Shown piece by piece: positions 33,849 to 46,747 of a DNA stretch of 64,000 bases. The translations under genes and the position numbers were made by a program. Origin of the DNA: Bagarius yarrelli (lineage: Eukaryota; Chordata; Actinopteri; Siluriformes; Sisoridae); NCBI GenBank assembly GCA_005784505.1, contig VCAZ01000001.1, positions 4,511,597 through 4,575,596 of the forward strand, given 5' to 3'. Positions within the stretch are counted from its first letter, which is position 1; every line of letters begins with the position of its first letter. The notes under the pieces are model-generated. The model was given only the letters and a program-made list of their open reading frames with translations, made no database searches and was not told where the DNA came from.

Positions 33849-36800
33849 TAATTCTCCACACCTTCGTTTGCTGGGACTCCGCCCACCCTGAGCAGCCTAG
33901 CCCTTCTAATAACGCCACAACCACAGAAAGGCAGCAGACAGAAGCGAGGATTATTTATTTAGAAAGCGTCCAGGAGACTGTTCCGAAAAAAAACCCAAAA
34001 CACTTACAGCCCTTTGAGAAGCGCTTATGAACATCTGACTTCTAAATGATTATGAAAGTAGGACAAGATTTCATTCGGATTGCTTGGCCATGTCATACCA
34101 TGCACAGCAGACTCATGGACCAAAACAAAATAAGAAAGAAAAAAAAACTTGAGTCTTTTCTGTAGAAACGTCGATGGCCACATATACTGCCAAAAAGTTG
34201 AAATTTGTGAATATCCGACCCACAGTAGTCCCTAATGTTAGATACAATTGCTGGTTCAATTCGAGTTGTTGCTATGTTATTATTTGCACAGGAGTAGTAC
34301 CAGAAATTAGTGTCACTGCCTGTATGTTGCTAAACGCTTTAAACAACAATATTTCTCTTTTTATTTCTTTTCCATTTTCCATTACGTTTACACCACCGAC
34401 TGTAAATGCCATTTTTAAAGTCACACCAGTAACAGAACTGTGGTACAAGACTGTTGCAGCTGTCCAAAAAAAAAGTCTCCAGTGTCTCTCTATCTCTGTT
34501 GTGCTGAAAAGTGAAATGTGATAACTGAGTTGAAATGTAAATGTTTGTGTAAGCATCATGCTGAGGAAAAAAATGTGCATTTTCTGCATATTCTCTTCTC
34601 TAGTCTCTTTACCTCCTTGTTCTTAAGCTTTGTCTACCTGCAAAGAGTCACAGGCAACAGCTAGAAACCAAAGCCAACACTAGCAATGGCCAATAGCTTA
34701 GACAGAAGCCACCTGACTCTTTGGTCATTCTTCTGTGACTTTAACTAGTACAAAGAGAAGATTTTTTTTTTTTTAGTTCCGATAACTACCTTCAAATAAC
34801 CTCGGGGATCGCATCATTTAGCCCTGTATAAAGATTTTAAAAAAAAGAAGAGAGATTTTCGAGTTTCATTCAATTCCAGTTAAAGAGTTCTGAGTTCTCA
34901 TTGACCACTTACTTGCTCCAGAAAGAGGATTTGGCCTGGCTAGCGATAGAGAGCAGCTAGACATGAATCATGACCAAAACAACCAACTGTGTATCTGTGA
35001 AAGTGCAGAAAATTTGTGTTAGTTATATATATATATATATGTATATATAATACTATATATGTGCCATCAAACACATATGTGCCATCAAACACATACACAC
35101 ACACACACATTTATAGATACTTTTTATGATTTTGATTTGTTTATCTCCCATTTTGTCTTTTTTTTTTTCTTGTCTAGTGAACTGAATTGTACAGTGGGAC
35201 TGTCTGATCTGTTATGTTTGCTATCCGTAGAGGTTTTTTTTTTTCCACATCCGTGTCAATGCCTAAAACTAAAAACATAGAAACCAAACAAGAAATCTAG
35301 TACAGCCAAAAAACGTCATGATTTCAAGTTGAAGTGATGTGGCTTGGTTATCTTTTAAAGCAAATAATATAGCCATTATAAAAGAGGAGATTGATGTCAA
35401 TAAAAAAACCTTTTCTAGCTGACATTTGTTTTGCTGTAAAGCGCTCATTGTGTAATCCGTGTCTATATACAGATATTAGATTAATATAGATACAGATTAA
35501 ACGATGACAGTACGTCCTCTGTAAAGAGAGCCCACCCTTTTTTTTTTCTCTGTCAGATTTAGATTTTTTGCTCCATTCGATCACAGCTAAAGTCATCTAG
35601 AAAAGGAGTTGTTGCTTTAAGTCAATTCTGTTACCAGTCAAACCAAAGTTACACAAAATTCTGCCTCCTCTTTTATGAAATCGAAATGCTAGCACACAAA
35701 GCTGTTGTAAGGCTCACCGAAGTCCAGCGTTTTTCACTCCGCTGGCTTTTCCGATCCTCGTTCAGGTCACGTACCAAATCTGAAATGGAAACCATGGTAA
35801 ATGTTGTACCTGAAAAGTCAAAGTCTGTTTTGGGCATAAGAGATTGTGCAGTCATTGCTGCCCGCTGTTGTTTTAGCTTCGCCTCCTAACACTAGTTCGG
35901 CTCAAAGAAGCAGCTGACTCCAGGCACAAACCTTATCCTTCATCCGTCACTGGAAACAGACTTGACAATGACGTTCATATTAATTTTAACACACCAAATA
36001 TAAAGGCGCAGCTTCTCTTAAAAAAAAAAAAGGGGGGGGGGGGTTCTTTCTCCCATTTATCCAAAAAAAGTCTTTCTAAAAGGTTCTACCTCTTCACCTT
36101 GAATTCAGAACAAAAAACAGGCAGATTGCATGAGTTTCGAAAGTTTCAGGAGCCGTCACGCTCTCCTCCACTCGCTCCAATCGATGCCAGAGATGGACGT
36201 TTGCATTGTCTCAAGTTGTCTTGGAACGTTGTAGAATGATTATGTAAACATATACCTGTAAGGGGATATTGTGTTTTTTTTTAAAGAAATGCATGTCTTA
36301 ACTCATGTGGTGGACTGGAAATATGATTTAATAAAAGCATATATAATGAAAACGGGGATCAGGATGATGGCCTAAGTGTACAATGCATAAAGTATGCATA
36401 CCTCAGCCCTACTGTTTTATGGGAAGGATGGAAAAAAATGAACTTTCAACCACAAAATGCATATTACCTGTAGATTTTGCATGGGTTTTGTAAAAAAAAA
36501 TAATAATAATAATAATTACAAAAAAAATAAAAATGTCTAAAATTGTTGCTTGCACATAACACCAGAAAGACCTCCAGATCTACAATCTGTTCCTCCACTA
36601 GATTTAGGATTGTCTGGATTTTTTTCTGGGATGAATTTGTCTGTATTTTGATAATTGTGCATATGATGTAAAAAGATTTAAAAAATGTTGGTGGATTCAT
36701 GAATTTACCAGGCTTTTTTTAAGCTCAGTGTTTCTTTTTTCAGGAATTTCATGACTTTTTACTGTTGTCACCTTTGCTTGCTGAGAATAGCAGACCTGCT

Positions 36801-37240
36801 TTTTTCCTGCATCTGTAAGGCTTTACCTAATGTGTGTATTTATTGCTTGTACCTCTGTGCATACGTTATGAAACATTATGTCTGGCCGTTGACTCATGTA
36901 TCTTTTCTCTTTCTCTCATTTTTTTGATGACGGGGAATATGATCCTCAGTGTATTACGGTAAATTGGGACAGTAGCAAAAAAAACAAAAAAAAAAAAAAA
37001 AAAAACCTGTTTGTCATTGGTGATTGCTTCATTTTGTTTTAAACCGTTTCTTTAAAAATTATTCTTTTTTTTAGCTTTCATTACCGTGTACTGTGGCCAT
37101 CCTTTCAGAGGGTAGAGATCATAATGGAGAACTGTAACTGGCATTATAATTATTATTAATATTATTAATAATATTATTTTCTGTATTCATGGCTTTCAAC
37201 TGCTGAATAAAATAAAGGACCAAAAGTAGGATTTGAAACG
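33849..37240 (+). other. foxp2: foxp2 3' UTR
   Basis: Complex AT-rich sequence without a recognisable gene follows the stop codon. A single AATAAA occurs at 36330-36335 and an overlapping pair (AATAAAATAAA) at 37206-37216, so short and long 3' UTRs of about 2.5 and 3.4 kb are plausible. Seed matches lie at 33976-33982 and 34449-34455 (GACTGTT, miR-132), 34667-34673 and 35642-35648 (ACCAAAG, miR-9) and 36086-36092 (CTACCTC, let-7). It also holds an AT repeat at about 35022-35048, a duplicated motif atgtgccatcaaacacat at about 35059-35094, and an A-run followed by a G-run at about 36021-36043. UTR extent is inferred. Confidence 0.7.
37206..37216 (+). terminator. foxp2: Overlapping polyadenylation signals, probable foxp2 3' end
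   Basis: AATAAAATAAA contains two canonical hexamers. It lies downstream of a compositionally complex stretch (ctgtattcatggctttcaac), and after it the sequence changes to ordinary repeat-rich intergenic DNA. An upstream AATAAA at 36330-36335 could give a shorter transcript. Confidence 0.55.
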
Positions 37241-38026
37241 CTGTCTGCCCCCAACATCAGGAAGTTCCTGCTTTTTAGAGGACATTGTATATATCTTATA
37301 TTTTTGTCTTCAACAGCACTGCATGGAAATCAGGCCAGCATTCGGCTTTTTTATGCAGTAAGTATTTGTAGTGAGAGATAAAAAAATAAAATAACAGCAG
37401 AAGAAAAAGAGAGAGAAAAAAACATTAATGTTTAATCGTTGAGTTTCACAGCTTCCATCACTTGGAGTGTTGTGTAGAAGAGCAGGTCTGTGGTTGAGAA
37501 CGTGGACAGCGCAGGCTTTGCTCGGTCTAATGCGCTTTTCATGCTTCATGCCACCCTTTGATCTGTGCAAAACACAGCCTAACGCTGCTTTCTGAACAGC
37601 CTGACTGTGGCCTCGTTGGGAAAGGGGTACAACTTTTAGTCAATTCAGAACTGGTTCTTGCCAACCAAAGAAGGGTGGGCAGACAGATATCCCAGGTGGG
37701 CCATTTTTTAGGGGTGAGGCTAAGGAGATAGATACTCTTTAGTAAAAACTTCACTAATTAAATGATAGAATAGCAGATGGAATTGTACTAATATAATTTC
37801 TTGGGTTTGGTTAAGAAGACATGTTATATTAAGTCAATATAAGCTCAAGTATGTTTTAAAAATGTTAAATGAAGTGTTATTATCATTAAGAATGGCTAAT
37901 GACAGGACTAATAAGCACACATTCAGAAATATTATAATCTTTTTAAAGTTGGAGTGAAGGTTGGGCTCCAACTTAAAATAAAATATTCAATTAATATTTT
38001 AAAAAGAAAATTTGAGTAAAAATGAA

Positions 38027-38056
38027 CTAGTGGATGGATGGATGGATGGATGGATT
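38027..38056 (+). repeat. (GGAT)n microsatellite
   Basis: A short run of tggatggatggatgga units, possibly the tail of a vanished SINE; no SINE body was recognised next to it. Confidence 0.8.
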
Positions 38057-39218
38057 TTTGGAGGGGTTCAATAAGGGAAGTTGGAATTGTTTCTGACACG
38101 GGATGATAACTTTCTGAGGCAACAGCGGCCACTTTACACTCACTGTTGCTGAAACCACTACAGGCTTTTTGAAGGCACTAAAATCGATGCATTGCATTTG
38201 AAAGCAAATATTTCCACACTTTATAAATTCTGTAACTGTCTGTTTTAGCTTCTTCGTGACAGACCGGTAAGCCGCCTCGCCTTGCGAGTTACCTACAGCC
38301 AATCAAAAATTGGAAACTGTTTGATTTTGCACTGTGATTGGTCAGGGCTTAAAACGTCTTAACCCAGAGCCCACCTCAGACTGCTTTTATCAAATCACAA
38401 ATTGTACAAAAGAAAATTTAAATTCTTTTGTTTTTTTTTAATTTTTACCAAATTTTGATTGGGTGGGCAAGACAGATGTTTGGGTGGGCTCAGCCCACGC
38501 ATGCCCATGCCCATAGCCAGCCCTGATTCAGGTCTGTTTTTCTCCAACCCCATGGTGTGTGTTTTACAGTGCATTTTAGCCATGGCTAAGTTATCCAGTT
38601 GATACACTGCATAGGATTTGTCTATACCGCTCACAGCTATAAAAGCAGCAGGATGCATTAGTGTGAGATGCATTTTTAGTATGTTAGTATTACAGCCAGA
38701 TCACCATGCACACCCTGATACCACTTTAATAAAATCTCTTGTATTGATACGACTTCTCACTGTCATAGATATCCAATGAACCAGATATAAACACTGACGT
38801 AATAGTAGCAGGGTGGGGTGTGTGTGTGTGTGTGTGGAGGGAAGGAATACGTCTATGCTACTGCAGTAGTGGCAGACCTTGGTGACAGAAAAGCTAGACG
38901 ACAGACACCAATGTTACGCCCACACGTACAAGATTGGTGAGTCTAATAAAGTGACCTAAACCATTCACTCCAATTCAAGCTGCTACCATGTCAGTGTCAG
39001 GGTTATAACAAAGGCAATGTACCACCTGCACACAGCAATACATTAGCTATCAGTTATATCTACAACATGACCTGAGAACAGTGGCCAGTGAGTGTAGGAG
39101 CAAGGTACACTTAGATGTATAAGGTGGACTTTATAAACTGTCCACTTGCTGTGAAGAGCTGTTCAGTTTACTATAGAATAGGAATCAAATAATTAACATT
39201 TTTAATCTTACTTTTTTA

Positions 39219-39345
39219 TTTTGCTGAGAGGCTGAGGGTTAAGGGCCTTTCTTAGGGGCCCAGCAGTAGCAGCTTGGTGGTCTGTAAATTTGAACCACAA
39301 TCTTCTGATCAGCACCTTCACCACTGAGCTACCACCTCCCAACCA
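39219..39345 (-). mobile_element. SINE (family E) fragment, minus orientation
   Basis: gagggttaagggcctttctt, aggggcccagcagtagcagc, ttggtggt, and cagcaccttcaccactgagc with taccacc match the family order. It is shorter than other copies, with deletions near the box B side. Confidence 0.7.
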
Positions 39346-40512
39346 TCCCACAAAATTTTTTTTTTTTCCACAACATCTGTTTTGTTACACCATGTCAGTT
39401 TTCTTTGAATAAAACTTATGTCAACGCATGTCATAACTTTTGCCCCAATACCTCCGAGTGTGAGATCGGATAAAACACCAAGATTACCTTTGTTTTACTT
39501 TAAATTGTTTTTCTGTTATGAGTAGTTTGTTTTTTTTGTGAGACGTGAGCACAGCTGTAATTATCCTCACAGGTCCATTGATAGAGGATTTACCTGAGAC
39601 CAGGAACATGATATATCACAAACTTACACAATTCAGCTGACTTTGGTAAAGTCTAGTCTCTAGTCTCTTCTATAACTGATGGCCTGCTCTCTTACAGGTC
39701 CTTTAGTTCTTAAAGAGTTGGACTTTTTTCAACGGTTGCTCCAACAGCTCCAGAAGAACCCGTCTACACATCTCTTAACTGTTGTGCCAAGTTTCTCTCC
39801 TGCCTAAAACCAAAAGCTGTCACACAGTCACCACCTCCTCCCACCCCGTCCACCACTTACTCCTCAACTCTCACCCCAGTGGCAACAGCTGGTAGTCTTA
39901 CTGAGACTGTTATCCAGAGTTCCTGTACACTAGCTCTCGGGGCACTCGTCATCTTTTTTAGCTTTTTCTTTCTCTTTGCTATTTATGCCTTTGGAAGTGT
40001 TTGTGAATTCAAGTGAGGGATGGCATACGGCACGCAACAAGGGGCGCTGTGTACTACACAACATCAGAGAGAGTGCAGACATTAAAGTGTGAGTAACACT
40101 ACAGACCCCTCTTTCAAAGGCCATGAAATAATAATGTGTTGTGGTTAGCGCTAGCCGGGAGTCACACTGGCTGCTTTTCATAAAGTGGAGTTATTTACAG
40201 TGCAATGAATAAAAGAAAGGGGTAGTGGTGCGAATCTTCTGTACCACACGCTGAAGAGGAAGAGGAAGCACTTTAAACAGTACGCCAAGGAGACGCAGAG
40301 ACAGACAGAGACAGAGAGAGAACAAGAGAAATAGGTCAATGTTCATTTAGTTGGTGAAGAGCTTGATTTATTCAATTAAATTTCATCTGACAGCATATTA
40401 ATTTTCTTTATTTGACACAAGAGTTTATAAGAAAATTACAGCTGTAAGAAAATCACAGCTAAGAATGCAAACCTATGTGTTCTGAATGTGAATGTTGTTG
40501 AAGTATAGCTAA

Positions 40513-41035
40513 TGGGGAAATGGTAGCCCAGTGGTTAAGGTTTTGGTTTGCTGATTAGAAGATCATGGGTTTGATTCCTTGGCAGTGGCTTAGTGGTTAG
40601 CATTGTTTTCTCACGGTTCTCGGACAAGGGGTCTTTCTGTGTGGAGTTTGCATGTTCTCCCTGTGCTTGCGTGGGTTTTACTCCGGGTTCTCCGGTTTCC
40701 TCCCACATTCCAAAAACATTTATGTTGGATTAATTTGTGATTCTTAATTGCCCATAGGAGTAAGTGTGAGTGTGTGACCCTGTGATGGACTGGCGACCTG
40801 TCCAGGGTGTACCCCTCCTGCCTTTTACCCTTTCAGAGATGGCTGGGATCCCCAACCCTGAATTAGGAAATAAGCGGGTATAGAAGATAAATAAATGAAT
40901 GGACAAATGGGATTGAATCCCAGCACCACCAAGCTGCTTTTGTTGGGCCCCTGTGTAAGGCTTTTTAACCCCTAACTAATCAGTTGGATAAAAACTAAAA
41001 TCGAAAAAAGGAAACTCTGGATGAGGAAGTCTGCC
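40513..41035 (+). mobile_element. SINE (family E), plus orientation, split by a nested SINE
   Basis: The head is gtagcccagtggttaagg (box A type) and gatcatgggtttgattcc (box B type) up to 40578. The body resumes at 40907 with gggattgaatcccagcacca, ccaagctgcttttgttgggc, cccctaactaatcagttgga and, at the end, gaagtctgccaaat. This is the plus-strand version of the copies seen inverted at 13505, 53725 and 57598. The gap 40579-40906 is a family B SINE. Confidence 0.75.
40579..40906 (+). mobile_element. SINE (family B) inserted inside a family E SINE
   Basis: Starts ttggcagtggcttagtggtt and continues through gtgtggagtttgcatgttct, tgtgatggactggcgacctg and gggtgtacccctcctgcc to a tail agataaataaatgaatgga. 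It is flanked by atgggtttgattcc (40565-40578) and atgggattgaatcc (40907-40920), matching at 12 of 14 bases, which is the expected target-site duplication. Confidence 0.75.
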
Positions 41036-41691
41036 AAATACCAGAGATGTTAGACATAAATGTCTTTGACTAACGCCAAGTAGGACAAGAAATCATGTTT
41101 AAAGTTACATAAATTATGTGAAAAATGATTACTTATGAATAAAGTCATAAAATAACGTCAGAATAAAAAAGATATGAAAAGAACAAGTGAAAACACATAC
41201 AAGAATACATAAAGGGTCAGCCGGGCAAATCATTTGGCGGTGAGTGTCTGAGCTATAAACAACAACATTAAGGGTTTTTGTGATGTTTGGTGTCTGGGCT
41301 AAAATGACCAAAATGCAGTAAACCATGTCTAATGCTTGTGTGGCATTTCAATTTCACACTGAAAGTGGCTTAAGTTCTGCTCCATATCATTCCTGAGATA
41401 TGGTCTAATCAGGGTTGAGAGAGAGGTGTGTGTGTGCGTGTGTGTGTGTCCTGGCAGCCGTATTCAGATGAGTTCATTGCTGGATTTGGGCCAGATTAAA
41501 AGCAGGGTTCTGAAACTTGGGTCAATAAAACCAGCCAAATCTCTGGATTAAAGTGTAGCCTTACAAGGTAACATTATTATTACATACTGAATGCATGCAA
41601 AATGTCAGTGTGCAAACAAATATTAACACTCTAAATCTTAAAATCTTACAAAAGCAAATGAATCTGGCAACCCTGATGATTTGTTCAGGCT

Positions 41692-41838
41692 TACATTTAC
41701 ATTTACAGCATTTGTCAAACACACTTATTCAGAGCCACTTACATTTATCTCTTTTATACAACTGAGAATTTTAGGGGTTAGGGGCCTCACTTAGGGGCCC
41801 AACGGTCCATTTAGCAATTCAACACCTTAACCACCTCA
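41692..41838 (-). mobile_element. SINE (family E) fragment, minus orientation
   Basis: Begins gcatttgtcaaacacactta and ttcagagccacttacattta, then ggggttaggggcctcactta, ggggcccaacggtcc and aacaccttaaccacc. The central part has a deletion. It is of the same family as the copy at 57598. Confidence 0.7.
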
Positions 41839-42673
41839 ACATTGTATCTGAAAGGTTTGTTGTGGATTCAAAGGGGATACAACTAGAATACACACTGGAT
41901 GGGACAACATGCACACAAACATACACACTTTACACACTCAAAGGCTAGTTTGAATCACTAATCCCCCGGCATTTTTTTTTGGGGGGGTGGAAACTGAAGA
42001 TCCCTGAGGAAACACAGACAAACCAGAGGACATCAAATTAAACTCTGCACAGACAGTATTCTTAAGCGTACAACTAAACAAGAGACCCCAAAACTGTTGG
42101 GCAGCAACACTATCTAATGTGCCACTCACTGTCAGTCAACTCTGTTCACCAGTCTGTTCCCTAGACCACAATAAAAAAAATCAACTAATTTAACTTATGA
42201 AAGGAAAATCATCCTTCTGGCTACCGTTACACCAACAGCCATTTAGATATTGTTTCCTTCATATGTCGTAAAGGATTGCAAATTTTATAGGCCACATATT
42301 GGGAATATTCAAAGGTTCTGCGGCACATAACTTTAGCTATTGCCCAGAATGTCTGGTTTGATTAGCTCTAAAGATACTGTATGATTGCAGATGAGAATCC
42401 TGGTATATTGAGGTTCTGGGTTCATTGCCCGGAACAGTCCCTCTCCTCTTGACTCTGACAGCATGTCTGCAGCAGAACACACCCTCGGGCAGTGCAATCG
42501 GCCACTAAATAGTCGAAGGTGATGGCAACGCTAATTGAGATCATCATTATTATAATTGCAGTTCCAGAAAAAAAGTATGTCTTAAATAATTTGCATTGCT
42601 CCCGAGCTGATATTGGAATGCAGTGCAAAAAATAATTGCATGGCTGCAAGGCACGTTTGGGTTGGATAGCTTT

Positions 42674-42689
42674 TCTCTCTCTCTCTCTT

Positions 42690-42739
<50 letters not shown>
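42674..42739 (+). repeat. (CT)n microsatellite
   Basis: CT units with TTT interruptions. Ser/Leu and Arg/Glu open frames on the two strands are artefacts. Confidence 0.9.
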
Positions 42740-42740
<1 letters not shown>

Positions 42741-43345
42741 ACCCCCTCAGGGACACCAGTGCACACTATCTCTCCTCCTGTATTGCTGGACATGTTACTG
42801 ATGTGCTCGTCAGCAAACTTACACACCCAGACTTTTATGTGTGATCACTGCACCTGCTCGTGCAAAACACTTCGTTTCATTTCATTTTATTTATTCTATT
42901 CTACAAAAAAGCAGGACTGATGCGCTTTATACAGGATATGCCGATACATTATTTCACTTCAATTGTCTCTTGTCAATTTATTATTAAAATAATACTTTTC
43001 CTGGATGCTAATATATATTGTCCCAAATAAACCTAAATGTCCTAAATATACCTAAATGTCCTAAAACTGGGAAATCTTATGAATAAACATCTTCTGAAGA
43101 CATAAAATCTCTGAAGTAATTTGGCTCTCTGTTAAATCCAGTGCTTAGGTGTCAGATCAGAATCTAATTGGCAATTCATCTAAAATTATTAAAGAACAGT
43201 TTCAATTATACTGAGCCACCACCGAGTTCTGATGCCCCAAATTATGTTAGGATACTTGATTGAGTCTGTCTGACAAAATCCCAGAGTACTTGAAGGGCTA
43301 CAATTTTCTGTTGGAACTTCTGAAGAGGAACTTTTCTGTCCTAAA

Positions 43346-43386
43346 GAGAGAGAGAGAGAGAGAGGGAGGGGAGGTGAGAGGGGTAG

Positions 43387-43449
<63 letters not shown>

Positions 43450-43482
43450 TGAGTGAGTGAGTGAGTGAGTGAGTGAGTGAGA
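43346..43482 (+). repeat. (GA)n followed by (GAGT)n microsatellite
   Basis: Nearly pure GA from about 43389 to 43447, then a run of gagtgagtgagtgagt. The tetranucleotide part probably arose from the GA tract by point mutation and slippage. Confidence 0.9.
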
Positions 43483-44017
43483 TGGAATTACAGAAGGATA
43501 GTAGTGTAAATCACTTACTGAAGATTTTTAATGACATTTCAGTGTTCCTCATATAATTACTCTTCATCTAAGATATCCCATAATGATGTTGGACAGTCTC
43601 GGTTCAGGCTCGCTGGCTCGCTTCATTAGCGTGTCATTCCCATTTCACATCACAAGATTTAATTGTAATGCTGAATATGCGCAGCTCTCTGCACAGACCT
43701 AATCAAAGTGGATCCACTTGTATTATTAATATCAGAGGATCGTCCAGCTTGCTAGTTTTTTTTATAAATAAAAGAATACAGATGCATAAATCTGCTGTCA
43801 TTTATTAGGCCCATGCTGGCATATTTGCCAGACAGGCGAGCCCAACCTTTCCTCCTCTCCTCGCAACACTCATCAAGATGAAGAAAAAAAACCAAAAGGA
43901 ACCCTACATTAAATATACATACTAATTCCTGCATGAAGTAATCAAAATACAGAGCAGGTTACATTCAGCACTCAAATGATTGGCAATAATGAGACCTGGA
44001 AAGATGGACAGACAGCT

Positions 44018-44084
44018 AAAGAGAGAGAGAGAGAGAGAGAGGGAGAGAAGGAGAGAGAGACAGAAGAAGAAATAAATAAGAAGA

Positions 44085-44123
<39 letters not shown>

Positions 44124-44372
44124 CGAAATAGAGAGTGAGAATGAGAGAGGAGAGAGAGAAAAAGAGACAGAGAGAGAGCAAGAAAGACAGAGAGAGAGGA
44201 GAGGAAATAGTGAAAAAGAGAGAGAGAATGGGAATACGAGAGATAAAGACAGAAAAAATGGGAATACAAGAGAGAAGGAGAGAGAGAGAGGGAGAGACAG
44301 AGAGAATAGGAATACAAAAGAGAAAGAGAGAGAGAGAGGGGTAGAGAGTGTGAGAGAGAGAGAGAGAAACAG
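44018..44372 (+). repeat. GA-rich purine array
   Basis: About 350 bases of almost only purine on this strand: GA blocks joined by repeated modules such as gggaatacgagagata and aatgggaatacaagagag. The modules show it has been expanded by unequal exchange of units longer than a dinucleotide. Confidence 0.85.
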
Positions 44373-45253
44373 GCAGGCAGAGATTTCAGAATGAAAGAAG
44401 AATAGGATTACGGGTTTTATGGGGTTTTAGGGGTTTTAAGGGTTTATGTCTTAGCCTGAAGGTGTGGATGAGTGAATGAGTGCAGATGAAGCTGCTCTGC
44501 TGGGTCCTCCTGTTGTCCAGTGACTCTATCGCTCTCTGCTCTCCTGACTGATCTGTTTCAAATAGCTCCTCCGAGATTAAAGCAAATGACATTTAAAGAA
44601 ATGGACTCACTTCTTCTTGTCTCTGAGCACGAATTCTGTCTGCCAGTGTCACCTAATGAGATTTCACATAAAGAGCAATTCTTATTCAATTACCACAGAG
44701 TGAAGCCTTCAATTAACACCAAAACCCTGAAGATCATAATGCCATGATAAAGACCATCATCTACAAAACAAAATGTTCCTGCTTGTAGATGTTTACCAGA
44801 CATGTGTGATACAATAACCAGTATCCAGTATGTCCCTGACGTAATAAAACAGTCAAACTTTCCTTCCCATGACCTCGTCCAGGACTGGTGTGTTCATGAA
44901 TCAGGAAGCAGTTTGTAGACGTTTGACTGTGAGTTGTACGTAAGACATTTTAAGACATTTTACTCAGCATAACGCCGAGGTTTGTTTCAGCTCACGAGTA
45001 GTCAGAACATTAATCACATGAGGTTTATTTTTGACTTAAGGTCAATATCCAAAACTTCCCATGCCAATTTCAGTAAATAAAAATCAGTTTCCTGACTTAA
45101 ATGACTTAATGATACACCAGGAGGAGAACAGACACTCTCACTTTATCTCAATGTGTCCATGTTTGTTTATGAAACCAAAAACATGCTGTTATTTCCCAAG
45201 CATCTGCCCCCTAGGTGTTAATTAAACTGTTATATTATATTTACACATACTCA

Positions 45254-45617
<364 letters not shown>

Positions 45618-45870
45618 TCACTGAATGCTCAGCAGTGTTTAGCATCCTGCCCTTTTTTCACCTGTGCAGTTCACCATCCACTCGGCAAACCTGATGATAT
45701 TCACACCAATCTCCCTTTTTACCTCCCAATATGTGTTTGATCTCCTATTTGCATGTAACTGGCCACAAGGCAAAAAATTTATTTAGATGAAATTTTTTCC
45801 CTCTCTTACCCTCTGTAGCATCTTCTTAATATACCTGAGGGGTGATGAAGTCATGTTTCCTCTGATGCAT

Positions 45871-45872
45871 TG

Positions 45873-45900
<28 letters not shown>
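45871..45900 (+). repeat. (CA)n microsatellite
   Basis: About fifteen CA units in intergenic DNA followed by ccctctctctc. Confidence 0.85.
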
Positions 45901-45903
<3 letters not shown>

Positions 45904-46422
45904 CTCTCTCCCCACTTACAATGTCAAATTATCATGTACTACATGGCATCTTACGATGTCCTCAAAAAGCTAAACTTTTTTAAACTCTAAAATGAATACA
46001 TGTTACTACTACTACTAGAAGTAAAAGTAGTTTTACTAGTAATTACAAGAACAACAATAATACTAATATTAATAGATATAATAAAAATTTTATTATAATA
46101 ATAATAATAATAATATTCATGAGTGTTGTCGTGGCGGTAGTAGTAGAATCTTGTTTAATTTTAGAATTTTTAAAATAAACAACATATACCAAAGTCCATA
46201 ATTATTTGGACAGTGACAAAATTTGTATTATTTGGCTTACGTACACAAATGAATTTGCAATAAAAATGATAAGATATGACTGACGTGTAATTCTAGAAAC
46301 ATCTAGAAAGTGTTTCATTTACGGCGTTTGCCAAAAAATATTGTTGAACTGTAAGTAATAAAAAAATCACTTACTTTCACAATGGGATGACATGATACTG
46401 TACACATAGTGCCTTGAAAAAG

Positions 46423-46530
46423 ATTGTCTTGCTGAATTGTAAATCTCCTTTCCAGTCTCAAGTCTTTTGCAGCCTCCATCAGGGTTTCTTCCAAAATTGC
46501 CCTGTATTTAGCTCCATCCTCACGGTTGTT
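46423..46530 (-). pseudogene. Tc1/mariner transposase fragment
   Basis: The minus-strand translation gives REDGAKYRAILEETLMEAAK followed by DLRLERRFTIQQDN. This matches the Tc1-type segment that precedes the second catalytic Asp (QQDNDPKHTA in intact elements). The likeness stops right after QQDN. Nearby ccataattatttggacagtg at about 46196-46215 resembles Tc1 terminal sequence. It is a short, non-functional relic. Confidence 0.7.
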
Positions 46531-46599
46531 GATCTGAAGGTGTGTAAAACTCGCCAAGTAGTTTAAAATGCAGGGTTTCTGCTTTGATTCAATCAGATC

Positions 46600-46745
46600 A
46601 AAAGTAACTAGTAACTAACTACTCGAGTAGTTTTTTCATCAGATAGATTTGTACTCCTACTTTTAAAATTGTAGACTATTTAGATTGTTACTTTTACTCC
46701 TACTTGAGTACATTTCCCCATAAGTACTTTTACAGATTATGGATA
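46600..46745 (+). repeat. Dispersed repeat with tacttgagta-type motifs
   Basis: taactactcgagtagttttt, actcctacttttaaaat, ttacttttactcctacttga and gtacatttcccc resemble a repeat seen in many fish genomes. A related scrap (agtggtggaaagtaaaagta) lies at about 49511. The family was not named from sequence alone. Confidence 0.4.
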
Positions 46746-46747
46746 CA

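Larger units (their letters stand above)
5623..37216 (+). other. foxp2: foxp2 transcription unit (3' part: 14 coding exons and 3' UTR)
   Basis: Forkhead-box P2 is a nuclear transcriptional repressor acting in brain, lung and gut development. It binds DNA as homo- or heterodimers with other FoxP proteins. Exons placed: 5623-5760, 7469-7558, 10737-10920, 12167-12380, 14318-14428, 19128-19215, 21842-21925, 24709-24919, 25582-25658, 25781-25882, 27931-28052, 28350-28419, 29165-29379 and 33704-33848. All introns are GT-AG and the phases join without a break into 616 codons plus TAA. In the numbering of this partial protein, the Gln-rich part is 1-137, the C2H2 finger 229-252, the leucine zipper 269-290, PLNLV 303-307, the forkhead about 388-474 and the acidic tail 580-616. 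The start codon and roughly 85-100 N-terminal residues lie upstream. The paralogues foxp1 and foxp4 fit less well at the forkhead entry, the inter-domain linker and the C-terminus. Span and splice sites are read directly; the 3' end is inferred. Confidence 0.96.

Noticed and set aside
35059..35280. 73-codon open frame within the 3' UTR
   Set aside because: Built on a duplicated 18-bp motif, CA repeats and T runs after the stop codon; no sign of a coding gene.
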